Below are positions 14,448-26,229 of a stretch of 64,000 nt of DNA, one piece after another; within the stretch, counting starts at the first letter, position 1; each line of letters starts with the position of its first letter. Made by a program: the position numbers and the translations under genes. The notes below the pieces were generated by a model. It saw only the letters and a program-made list of their open reading frames with translations, searched no databases and was not told the origin of the DNA. This DNA is from Liolophura sinensis (lineage: Eukaryota > Mollusca > Polyplacophora > Chitonida > Chitonidae). Where the stretch lies: assembly GCF_032854445.1 (NCBI RefSeq), contig NC_088300.1, forward strand, positions 1,800,001-1,864,000, in the 5' to 3' direction.

Positions 14448-16096
14448 CAGTTTCACAGGTTCCCTGTCAGGAAGGGGTGCTTGGAACCATAGTGTAGGCC
14501 TACATGTACATGGAATTGGTGAAAACAAAGTGACAAAACTGTTTAAAATCTGTGTCTAAATGGTGGTTAGACACCATGAACCACAGTCCAGAAAGTGATA
14601 TAAGGATCTGAAAAGCAAGTGTACATTTATTGGGGAAGATCAGATTGGTTATGGTTCTGTATGAGTGTATGGTGACAATACATTCTACCTTCATGGCCTA
14701 ATGAATGATTAATATTCATAAACTGAATTGTTAATGAACGGAAGATTAAATTGTTGTCCGATTGTTTGATGTGTTATGAATAGGAATTGTGTCACCTGAG
14801 GCCGTGCTGTTATCTGATTTTGTGACCAGGATTAATGCACAGAACAGCTGTAATTTTATCATGTGCATTGCTTTGAAACAGTTATTATCTATTTCATTGT
14901 CTTGACTTCTTTGCTTGATTTAGAAGGAGACAACAACAGTCATCATTGTCGGGATACACATATGGTTATGTACCGTGGTTGAAAGTGGAAAAATTTCGGA
15001 TCTTTACAATAAAGGGTAATGGCAGCCTCAGTACACATGTACTATTCAATTTCATGGTTAACTTGCTCCTTTTGGTTTTACGCACTCAGAACTTTGCAGT
15101 AAAGCTTTGGATATGATAATAAATAGCTCAGCATGAGCTGGAGCAGTTAAACCTCTCTGGTAACTGAGCTTGTTACATTAATATGAAGATGACCCAAGTT
15201 GGCTTTGCCTCTTAAGACTTTGAAATCTTTGAAATCAGGGGATTTGTTTACAAATATTTGGGAGCATCTTGTTATCCAAGCTTCAGGATTGGTTAGCCAC
15301 ATAAACATTGGCTAAGTTTAGCCCAGATCTCTCCTGCAAAATGCATTAGGTTTGGAGACAAGCTTAGGAAAAGTTGTGTCTAATGGAGCATTGGTTGTGA
15401 TGGAAGCTTTGCTCTTGCCTCTACTGTTTGTTGATTGTGGATTGGCCCCCTGAGATGATGTAGCCATACATTTCCCCAGGGCCTGATGACTGGTCAGTGA
15501 TTTGAACTGGTCACTGTTATGCTATCTCCATATATCATGTAACTTGAAGTGCACTGATAGAATTACCAGTGCTACTGATACTGGATCTGGCTTCCAGCAA
15601 TACCACTACATATAATGTCTAGGCTGTCTGTGACCATCCTCTATACATGTAGTGTAAAATCTGTTTTTAGAATTTTTTCTTATTTAATATTTGTGTAAAA
15701 TCTTGCAGAAGTGAAGGCCTTATTTTGAAATAGAACGCGTTATAAGTAAGTTTATAAGTTATGATGTGTGTATACCATCTTGTATTGATGTGTATGGGTT
15801 TGGTCTTTCTGTATTATAAACAGTGCATGTGCAATGTAATAATTGTAAAACATAGTGAAATTCTGTAATTAATCATTTGAAATCAGTTGTTGATTCTGAA
15901 AGTAATGAACTCATCATCTTCTTGTTGACTGATGTTTCCAACTAATGGAGAACAACTATGTTTCCATCATGAAGAAAATGAATTCAGTAACACATGAAAA
16001 GCTATTGTCAAATGATTAAAATGCTTAAATTTGAGCAGTTAATGCCCACACCAGTGTAAATGGAAAATTACATACTGTTATGTAGACAGCTTTCAC

Positions 16097-16252
16097 CTTG
16101 GCCTTTTGCTGCCTGAAAACTTGGCCTTTTGATACTTGAAAAGTTGGCCATTTGCTACCAGAATTTGGCCATTTGCTGCCTGAAATTTGGCCATTTGCTA
16201 CCAGAAAATTTGACCTTTTGCTACCTGAAAAATTTGGCCATTTGCTACCTGC
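16097..16252. repeat. ~22-bp minisatellite in copy B
   Basis: Counterpart of the array in copy A with the same unit order and only minor changes, which supports recent common origin of the two blocks. Confidence 0.85.
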
Positions 16253-18026
16253 TTACACCTTAGATTAATTAATCAGAGGAAAAGTCGTACGAGACTTTGT
16301 GTACAAGTTTTGCAAATGATATTTGTGTGACCCAATTATTACTTTATACGGTGTGGCATGTACCTGGAGATGTACGTGTGTTTTAGGATGATGATGGGGA
16401 GAAACATTTTTGCTATTCATATGTTTATTTATCTAGAGTAAGTGAAGATGAGCAGTTTATACCCCTCATGCAGACAGTAGATAAATGTTTGCAGAGGTTG
16501 CTATTAGAATAGAGTTTGTGGCCAGATGCTATTTATCAGAAAGCTGTAAAACATACCTTCCCAGGGGAATGAGATCAAAACCAAGAGTTGGTTCTGATCT
16601 ATGAAGACTATGGCTTTGTAGTTTGTTTTGTCTCTCACACTTAGCATTCTGACCTTGAAACAACCAAGAATAAGCGTCTTCAGTAATTCCAGAGTTAAAT
16701 ATTAGCATTTTATGCCAAAAAACTACGATTCTGTGTTGACTTCATTTCTATATTGCTTTCACATGTCAAATTTATCAGAGAAAGGCTTAGAGCAGAGCGT
16801 TACCAATCAGTGAAGATTTTTTTTTGTTCAAAAAAATTTCTATATAACTTGAGAGAAAAACAATTGTCCTGATTCAGATTTTAAGTGAATTTAACTAACT
16901 TGATATAAATGTGGGTAAACCTGTGTATTATCTTTATCACTGCAGTTATGTTTCTTGAAAATAAGAAAGTATCCATCTATCTCTACAATACCAAAGGACA
17001 TTTTCAGATATTGCCAGCTCTAAATGAAGAGATAAGGAAGAAGATGACTGATGCTCAGCCTTCAGCTGTGGACTCTGTTCAGAAACCAATTGGCTTTGTA
17101 TTTTCTTTGGTTTAAAGTAAACCAATAGCTCCAAGGAACAGTTTGGACTAAGAGAGAGAAGCTCAGCGAGTGTTGCTTTTTGTCAAAGAGGCACGCGTGG
17201 CAGGATCCCATTTTCCCCCCTAGGCCACAGCTGAACACCCTTAGGTTTACTTCTTAAACGTACAGCAGGGTGCCCTCAGGATGTGTCCGATAGCCAGAAT
17301 ACATAAGGAATATGATGAACTTCAATTTCTTTCCCTGCACAATTTCTTTGAAATTTCTTAGATTAAATTTCAAGTGCTTCAACAAGTACACTTCATTGAT
17401 TCAATGATCTGAGGTGAGATCATTTGAATGGAAATATGTGGTCATGTATTCAAGCGTTCAGGGAAGACGTCTGCCATTGTTAGGCATTGTCGATAAGGAG
17501 CTCTAATGGAAGACACAATGGCTGCAAGTTTCCACTTGACTACAGGACAAAAGACAGCCTTGGTATCCTTTGTGAGCACCCAAAGTAGTTTCTTGGATAC
17601 AAAGGCTGTCCTCTGTTATGTCTGTTTAGGTTGCCTGGTTTGGAAGTCATTTGCAGCTTTTGTGGTGGTATGAAGATAACAATTAACACTCAAGTTATGT
17701 TCCTGAGGCATGTCTCAAAAACTGCCTTGATTATCTGACTGAGTAATTGATATTGTGACACTTAAATTTTGTTTGAAATTCATTGTTATATTCTGGTTTA
17801 CTGATATGCTTCCACTTGCATCATATCTGTAATGAATATCTGAACCATTAATCAAAGATCCTCATTTCTCGCTATAATTCAGCTTCAGTGCTCTATTACC
17901 TTTAATCTTAACCATTTGTGTCATCTGGCCAGTAAATTTGATAAAGCATTCAGCAAGGCAAACTGTTCAGGATGTAAACTTAAATGGAATTCAGGGTAGC
18001 AGACAGATCAGTACTATCTGCATGGT

Positions 18027-18150
18027 ATATTTACGTGTGTCTTTAGATCTTTAACCTCCGTAACATAATAAATCTATTTTTCAATGTCTGCAGAGGAGGA
18101 TATGAAAATAAAACTTGAAGATCATCTAATTTGTCAAAAATATAGACTGT
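18027..18150. other. 124-bp insertion/deletion between the two 6-kb copies
   Basis: Copy B has 124 bases starting atatttacgtgtgtctttag and ending agactgt between catggt and cccagc; copy A goes directly from catggt to cccagc near 11855. No terminal inverted repeats or target duplication are obvious, so it could be a deletion in one haplotype as well as an insertion in the other. Confidence 0.9.
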
Positions 18151-20606
18151 CCCAGCAATTTGTTGAAGATGTATTAACATGATTAACATGATCGAAAAAC
18201 CTTGAAAAACAGAGAAATCCTAAAACATCAGTATCAGACAAAAAAAATTTTCATTTATTTTTATTCCTTGTTTGGATTTTTTTCAGCTCACAAAATAAAA
18301 TTGGTGTTACCTGAGTTTAGTTAGGAAATTATATCCTGGATTAAATTGTTGTATTAGACTGAACAGGTACAGATACAGCTGTTCTGGTAGCTAACAATAG
18401 GTGCATAGGGAATAATATTAAGTATCTGTTGTAATCCATTTAGTAGTTGTTTCAGCTTGAGTAGCTGTGAGCCACCATTGTCCCGGAACGACCCCCATTT
18501 TCTGTGTGGTTGCCTCAAAATACAGTTGGTTATGTGCTTGATCAAGCGAGTGAGGGATATTTAAGTACAGTATCACTGACAGATGGGATATACAGGAAGC
18601 TACCATCTTTGTTGACTATGCTGGAAATTTTATGATGCTAAAGGAAATGAAATGTGAGGATTTACGAAGAATTTGAAGCAATTTAGGGTTGTAATATGTG
18701 TGGCCAGAATTGTGAGTAAGGCAATCGGTGTAAATATGTCACTATTGATATTTAATGAAAATCGACCAAGTGTTTCTCTTTGCTGAGCGCCATTTTTATC
18801 GTGCTGATTTGGTGCTGATGATGAGAAGTAATTCACTGCTCAAACAAATGTATTAAACTCAGTTCCGTACAATGTAGGGTTTACCAAGTGCAGGAAGTTG
18901 GGCTACAGCAATATTCCCAGATTTGGTAAATATTTGTCGCTTTGCCTTGGGCATTTAATTAATTTTCACCATTTCTATCCCTTGAATATTGATGAAAGTG
19001 CCTATGTGTCATGCATTAATCTGCAAGCTGAGTACTTCAGTTACTTAGTCTTGGTCTTCACATTCTCTTTGTTAGATGCCATTTTTGATTCCAAAAATGT
19101 AGAACTGTGACCTTTGGCATCAGTGGAACCTGGCAGAAATATGCTGTCTGGATGAACCAATCTGTTGGGTGGTGAATTAAATACAAACACATAAAACAGA
19201 TTTTGTTGGACCCAAATTTGCTGTGAAGGATTGTTGAAAGGACATCAGTCCTAAACAGAATTTCCAATCCAGATTAATATTTGTGATGAGGGCAAACTTA
19301 AGCTCAATGTCCTTTATGATTTTTTTACCAATCGAACATTTCTTGATTTAGCAGAACCATTATTTGGCAGCTTTTCCTTTTTTTGGTATAAAAATAAAAT
19401 TACAAGGTAAGTGGGGGTTCTTTTGTAGGCATTTACGTGATCATGGTGTGAGAATTCTATGGCTCGGTCTCGGGATTATCGTATTGTGACGGAGCCGATC
19501 TTGACTTGCGAGAGGATAATTTGATCCAGGGATATTTCAGGACATGAAACAGTGCGCTAATCCAGTTTACAGCTGACGTGTGTGACTGTGTGCAGAAACA
19601 AGTGCCATTGAATGCCCTGTTAGGCTCCACAAGAGTTTCAGTCCAACTCCATCTCTGACCTTAGGCTGTTTGCCCACCCAGCTACTTGACTTTAATAATA
19701 TTTCCCATAATCACCAAACCTTTAGCGAAGCAGCGAGCAAATTAAACAGTAGTTTTCTGCAGAGATTTATTGATATCTCTTTTACAAGGACATTAATGGA
19801 GCGCCTGGGTACAGAAAAGAAGAGTTAGCTTTAAATACAGGTACTACTTTGTTCTACTGTGTTCTTGACAAGGGCTGTGTACAAGGAATACCAAAATAGG
19901 ATGGTGATTCAATAGTTGTTTGCCCGTTCGTTTTATTAGGGCTTTATAATGATTTAGTAAAATGCAAAATATGTTTGTCTGAATTAGAATAAATCAGAAC
20001 TAACCCAAACAGTATGTACCAGTGTTGAGTAGTCCGGCCGTTTATGCAGCAAAAACTACATTTTAGATTCAAAAATAAAAAAATGAGGTCTCAATAGGCC
20101 AAGAAAAGTAGAAGTACTGTTAATGAAAGCTGAGATGCTGAAAATGGACTTTCAAAGTCTGTGAGAAACAAAGTACCACATTGCTTACATAATGTCTTTG
20201 GTGTGTAACACTGTGGTTGTTAGTATGGGGATCTAGTACATGGCCATGTGGAATCTTCTGAAGAATATCCTGTAAATGCCCAACAAAAAAGTGTAATTCA
20301 CTAATACAGGTGTGAGGGTTGTTTAAACAGGTGTGATTGTCTTACATTTGCAGGTGGGAAATATATCTTTAGGTGTGTACATATGTTTGATTTCTGTCTT
20401 TCACGTGTTTTCACAGGTGTGTTATGCAACCACAGTGGTGTCTATTGAATGTGTGAATTATCAGTGTCACATGTTTGACTACTTACTCATTTGTCTGAAA
20501 CACTTTCTTTAAAAGTTACACATTGAGGTAGGATGTACAGTACAGTGTATAGACTTTCAGTTAGGTGTCTTTTGAGGTGAATCACTTAGAGTGTCTTTAT
20601 AGTCAA

Positions 20607-20741
20607 GTGTATGATTATACTTACAGGTGTGTGATTATACTTACAGGTGTGTGATTATACTTACAGGTGTGTGATTATACGTACAGGTGTGTGATTATAC
20701 TTACAGGTGTGATTATACTTACAGGTGTGTGATTCACTATC
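20607..20741. repeat. 20-bp minisatellite
   Basis: Six nearly perfect units of gtgtgtgattatacttacag lie just beyond the end of copy B. The last units lose two bases and then drift. A diverged form of the motif (caggtgtga) is also scattered through the preceding 300 bp. Confidence 0.92.
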
Positions 20742-23700
20742 AGTGGTCACTGATGGTTGCTGCACCATCTGGTGTGTGATTCATATTTATTGGTGTCTGT
20801 GTAAGGACATCAAAAGTATTTCATGTGGTGAACAACCTAAAATGTCTTTCATTTCTGGTCTTCGATTATCCCAGTTAACATGGAACATGACGTCTTGTTC
20901 AGATCACACGTTTTTATCACAACACAGCTATTACATGTACATGTAATCCTGACATGAGATATATGTTTCAGTATGTTATGTGCCCTATATTACAGGTCCC
21001 AAGTTCCTAACCCCATCTTGGCCCCCAAGGAATGCTCTGTCTTAGATCAACTCCTGGAGGGTTCCTCCCAAAGTCTCCTGTTATAAATAAACCACGTACA
21101 GAGCCGATGAAGTCAGAGCATTTGATCCATGCAATGCTAAATGTCAGACAACTCCCAAACATTATGATGAGAAGCACTGTGAACTGTAAAACTTTGTTCT
21201 TTAAAAGCATGTATATATAGTGGCCTGCACTCGCCCATTGGCTGATGGTGTTGATGTAGAGATCCAAACATCTCCCACATTTTGTCCCTCCATTAATGTT
21301 TTATACTTACTCAAGCCAATTTGACTAAGCTTTCACCTTGACAAGGTTTATTGATAAAGCACTGAAAGCTTACCTTGCCCAGGACTTCAATATGTTTTAC
21401 AGTTCAAGAAGCCCAAATTGTGATACATTTATCCTATCGTATAAACGTGTTCTGTATTCCTAATTTTAATTCCTGGGGCCCAGAAATAATCATTTTACAA
21501 AACTGGGTGGATCAGATCCAGGTTGTGAACTTGTCTGGAAAAGAAAAATGACAGCAGAGCCAGAAGAAGGTGGATTCAAACATTTGGAGCTATTGGTCTG
21601 CAACACGATCTCATTAGCCCAATAGGGCAGCAATGGACTCTCAGCCATTCTAAATCTCTCCCATTCATTGTCATGAACTGAATTCCCCCTGTTCTGTGGC
21701 ATCTCAAGCGTTCCCTGTTCAGGTGCTTGGTGAACTCTTCTTGTAAGCCATGTATGTAGTTGTAGTCTGGCCTCAGAAGCCACTAGATGAGCACTTATTA
21801 TGTACTACTGAAGTTTAGTGTGCTAATACAATTGACTGTGGCCTAACTTCAGTAATGACTGTTCAGATAAGTCTGATGCTACATGTAAATCACAGCACAT
21901 GTCTTATACCTTTTTATGAATTGATTTCATGTTGAGGGTTTCAAATATCTGAAACACTTAGCATAATTAGTAATCCTTTTCTGTTGTGGAAACACCACTT
22001 ATCAAGGTGGGTCATACCATAGCATGTAATCCTGCGCTAATGTTGATGTGTTTGACCAGGGGCACCCTCTTGTGTTTCTGTGATCTTAGGGTGGGTCAGG
22101 AAAACATTAAAAAGCAATGGGAAAGTATTTGGTCAGTCAGCCTTCCATCAGGGAAGAACTGAGGTTAACATGTTCCAGATGAGGTTGAGAAAACCCGGTG
22201 ATATGCCAAGTTGTGTGTTTCTGCCATGTTGGACTATCAAGGAAGATTAACTTTTCCCAGATGGAGATTTGTTGAAGGCTGTGCTCTGAACAGAGACTTG
22301 GTCCAAGACAGGACTATCTCCCTGATGTCCAGAGCAAGTGTTTGGGGCTGATGCTGGCCGGCTGTTTACATGTTTCCCCACTCACTGCCCTTCTGATGTC
22401 TGGAGGACTAGACTCCATTATGACCACTCTTACATTAAATCCTGACCTGGCTGCAAGGGAAATAAATATGCCTCCATATCTATACATCCAGAGTCTCTTT
22501 AGCCTTAAAAAACAGCCAGTCACAAGACAACACAGCCCTTTGTCTGCAGACGTATAAAGTTTCTGTCCATATAAACAGGTAGCTTGATTAGAGTTTGAAC
22601 TTAAGACGATCAAAGACTGGCGACCTTACACCAGTAGTTGTACAGTTGGTGGCTGTACCCACTGCTGTATAGCTGCCATGCCATGTAACATGTAATCTAG
22701 GTGGTATGTTATACTACAGCTACTGGGTATTCACCTTTCCACTGGCTACTCAATCAACATGCTGATTTTAAAGTGAAGGCGTTGAAACAGACATTTGTGT
22801 ACCAACCGTCCACCATAATAGACTTTCTGGGTCAGTAATCACAATCGCAGTTTCCAAAACAACTGGGTAACCAACAAAATAAAAACGTATATGTTTATAA
22901 AGTAAGAAATGAGAACTTGGCTCTATTTAAATTTTGTTCACCTGAATGCCTGAGAACTCAAGTCCATTGATAATTAAAATCTGATAATCAAAATTATATT
23001 GCCAAACATATTACACACAAGGCATTGAAAGTACATTTAATACACGTGTACTTGTAGAGTTTTATAATATGTTTGTGTTCATTAGCTTGTATTTATATTT
23101 GTTGGAAGTTCCATCTGGTTTCCTCCATAAGAAAACTACCTGTCATTTGGTATAAAATGATCAAAATATTCTTCAGTGAAGTATTAAAGAAGACTGAAAT
23201 GAAATGAATTAAAACAAGCAGCAATTAAGCTTCTTGTCTGTTATTTATATTGATATGAAGCCTACAATTCTAAGTATATCAAGCCAGAGGCCAACAGATG
23301 AAGAGCAAGTAAAGAACAGGTAGAACTTCATGTTTACCTCATGCGGTGACGGGTGCAGGTGAAGGGCTTGGCACATGTTCACGGGCTCCACTGGTTTCAG
23401 TGGGCAAAGTTTTACATCATGCATTGATCATTACCTCATATCAACATAATAAGCTCTCATGCAGCATGCATAGCAATCTGTACCACCATCGCAAATAATT
23501 ATCGTAATTGGTTACATCTGGCTAACCCATAACACTCCCATTTCCTGGGTTAAAAAGTGAAATGGATGACCTTAGCAATGGGTTTTTAACCCTTGAGTTT
23601 GATAGGGGATAAAATCAGTGTTATGAGGAAGAACGGGAACCATTGGTAGATATCATGCCATTACGCGGCCAATCAAGGGAGCTTGGCTTTGATGATGCAT

Positions 23701-23871
23701 ATCAGCAGGGTGCTAATTGACTGAGGAGATAGCTGGGCCATGATCAGATCTGAGGGATCTTTTCACTGCTAACAGCCAGCCAGTGTTACAGGGTAGTGCC
23801 TCAGGTCATCTAGGTCTTAGTCTCTAGCCAGTGTTCTATCAGAAGCCTCCAATTAAGTGTCTATCAGTCCA
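20742..23871. other. non-coding sequence
   Basis: No supported exon, RNA or repeat. Open frames up to about 100 codons occur but none shows a family motif or a coding-like exon boundary. Confidence 0.5.
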
Positions 23872-23944
23872 TGGACTCCCAGACTAACAGAGGAACCAGA
23901 AAGTACCCAAAATAAAAACTTGTGCACGAGTGAGATACCTTTTA

Positions 23945-24078
23945 ATTTTAATTCAGTTGTGGGTTTCCTCCAAACTCTGCTTGATTTCCTCCCACCATAC
24001 TGCAGGCCACTGTCGTATAAGTGAAATATTCTTGAGTATGCGGCGTAAAACATCAGTCAAATAAACAGATAAATAAAT
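23945..24078 (+). mobile_element. SINE fragment (conserved central/3' part)
   Basis: The segment contains gtgggtttcctcc, tttcctcccaccata, gtataagtgaaatattcttg and an aaataaa tail, the conserved body and 3' end of the tRNA-derived SINE seen complete at 55526-55744. The tRNA head is missing. It is flanked by diverged direct repeats much longer than a normal target-site duplication (23872-23931 and 24098-24160). Confidence 0.85.
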
Positions 24079-26031
24079 TTAATGTTTAATTCAAAGTGGA
24101 CTTCCAGACTGACAGAGGAACCAGAAATCATTCAATATCCGAACTGTTGTGCAAGAAAACTTTTTTTAATGTTAATGTTAAGTGGAACTTTTCCTTATTT
24201 AAGACGCTATTGCTGATTGCAATTTAATTTATCAATTTATGATGGAAACTGATCTGAAACTACTCTGGCTTTTATTGGTGAACTAAAAGCACAGTGTGTG
24301 TACAAAGCTCCCCTCAAACCAGTTTCCATGTAAATATTCATCATATGAAAATGAAAAGCAAAGTGTTGAAAAGCAACAATAATGGAATGTGATGTGACAT
24401 TGTCAAATATATTAATTTAATAATTTGTCTGATATACCATCCAGATTGTATGTATAGTTCATGAAAGTTTGTTTTCATTAACCTTACAATGATTTCTGTA
24501 ATTAACCTGTGACTAGCTCCTGAAGTGGCGAGCCAGCTCTTCCAGCTGGGATGGATTCCAACCTGTTATCATAAAAACAGGACAAAAAGGTGATAAGTGT
24601 ATGAGCAGGTTTTTGTGCTCTGAGATAACAATCTTGGTATCCTTTCTTCATCAGCCACATTCCATCCAATGTGGAGGCCATCTGAAGCAGATGTTTTATT
24701 GCAGATAGAAGCTGAAGGCAAAAGTTAGAACTTGGATAAGTCATAAGTGTTGAGCATTTTCGTCCCCATTTTACTGGACAACAGCAAGTGATATGTTGCT
24801 AGGTTGAAACATTTGTGACATAATGCATTCACATTATCGTAACAAATCTTAAATTTTATTATTTGTACATAACTTTTAGTAGTAGACCTTCATGTATGTT
24901 AATGAAACATTTGTGGAATAATTGTGCAGATGCGCCACATTATGCAGTAAATGCTTCCTATCTTTGTAATACAAGTAACACTAACTTTGGCCATTTTATG
25001 CCTGACATTGGCATTTACTTGAATTCAAGTTATTTAACTATTAATTTTGATTCTGCGTTTTGGCAACAAATTCTCTGAAGCTTATTGAAGTGCCTTCATC
25101 AACCAGTTTGTTTTTTAACTAAATTTATAGCCAAGCTAATTATAAGAACCATTCTCGGTGCATAGTGTTGCATCATCTGTCCCAAAAGTCAGAAGTTATG
25201 TGCTTCTGAAAATAGCCAAACGTTGTACAGAAAAGTGAATGAAGATGGTAAAACTGACACGCTCAGTGTTAACCTCCAAAAGGTTGCTAAGAATTTACTA
25301 ATGATTGGAGCCTCTACAGGTGATCTCTGTGAACTTTAGTGAGAGAGTCTGTGCATCTGCAAGTCATTTATTGCACTGTTAAGTTAATTCTTCAGAACAT
25401 AGGAGAGTTCAACAGTTTTCTGGCATTAACAAATGTCTATTTGCAATTTTCCCATTTCATTCTTTCGGATTGTTTAAATTTATTATTTTGTGAACCCATT
25501 GCACGTTATTATATAAACTCAGGCATACATTGTAATATATATTTGTGCATATGTGTGTAGGCATGTTTATAGCATTTATGTGTGTATTTTGTACCTTGAT
25601 GCTAATGTTTTGGAGAAGAGCTCCAAGTTGTACTTATACTAATATGCAGTATATGACTTGAATCCCTATGAGATTAGATTCTCTCACTGGACAGTTTACA
25701 ATGTATGGTCAAGAACAGCTTGAACCATCTGGAACTCTAATTACTAATGTTTACAGATCATTGACCAGCCCTGATGGACACTGGTCAGTGGTGGTCAGTT
25801 ATCAGCTCTTCTGTTTAGACATGGTGTGTTTTTTATACATGGGTTTTCTTGTAAGCATATATACAGTAGTGAATGTGTGATAGTGTACCTCACATGTTGT
25901 CTGAAGAAATCTGCTGGGTAAGCACTAGGGTGTGCTAGACTGCTATAGATCGGAGCAGGAACTTTTGGAGTCAAGTTCAAAGGGTATCTTCACTTCTTGA
26001 TAATGTTCAAAGAGGGTTTTCTTGTCTTCCT

Positions 26032-26229
26032 GTGGAGACTGGGCTGGAACAACAGAGCCATGTTTTGATCTCGCCCAGTAGGACATTAGAGGACAAACGA
26101 TGTACAGATAACAGGCACCCCCAGTTTGCTGCCTTAATCAAAGTCAGAGAGGTTGATGCATATCAGCTTTATTTCAAAGTCCATGATCCGAACTGTTTTG
26201 CGGAAAGAAATCTTCAAACAATGGAATAA
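26032..26229 (+). other. exon-like open frame, unrecognised
   Basis: An open stretch of about 65 codons ends ...HPQFAALIKVREVDAYQLYF... and a stop that overlaps an AATAAA. Amino-acid composition is protein-like, but I recognise no family. Part near 26190 (atccgaactgtt) resembles sequence beside the SINE at 24140, so it may be part of a dispersed repeat. No start context or splice site settles it. Confidence 0.15.

Larger units (their letters stand above)
14448..20535. repeat. 6.1-kb duplicated block, copy B (right of assembly gap)
   Basis: Same orientation and same order as copy A. It starts at the first called base after the gap and stops matching where copy A runs into the gap. Main differences are a 124-bp segment present only here (18027-18150) and small deletions, for example loss of about 25 bases near 14685 relative to copy A near 8483. 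Most likely the second haplotype of the same locus, not a second locus. Confidence 0.95.

Noticed and set aside
14199-14559. open frames of over 100 codons crossing the gap
   Set aside because: Most of their codons are N; they exist only because unknown bases hide stops.
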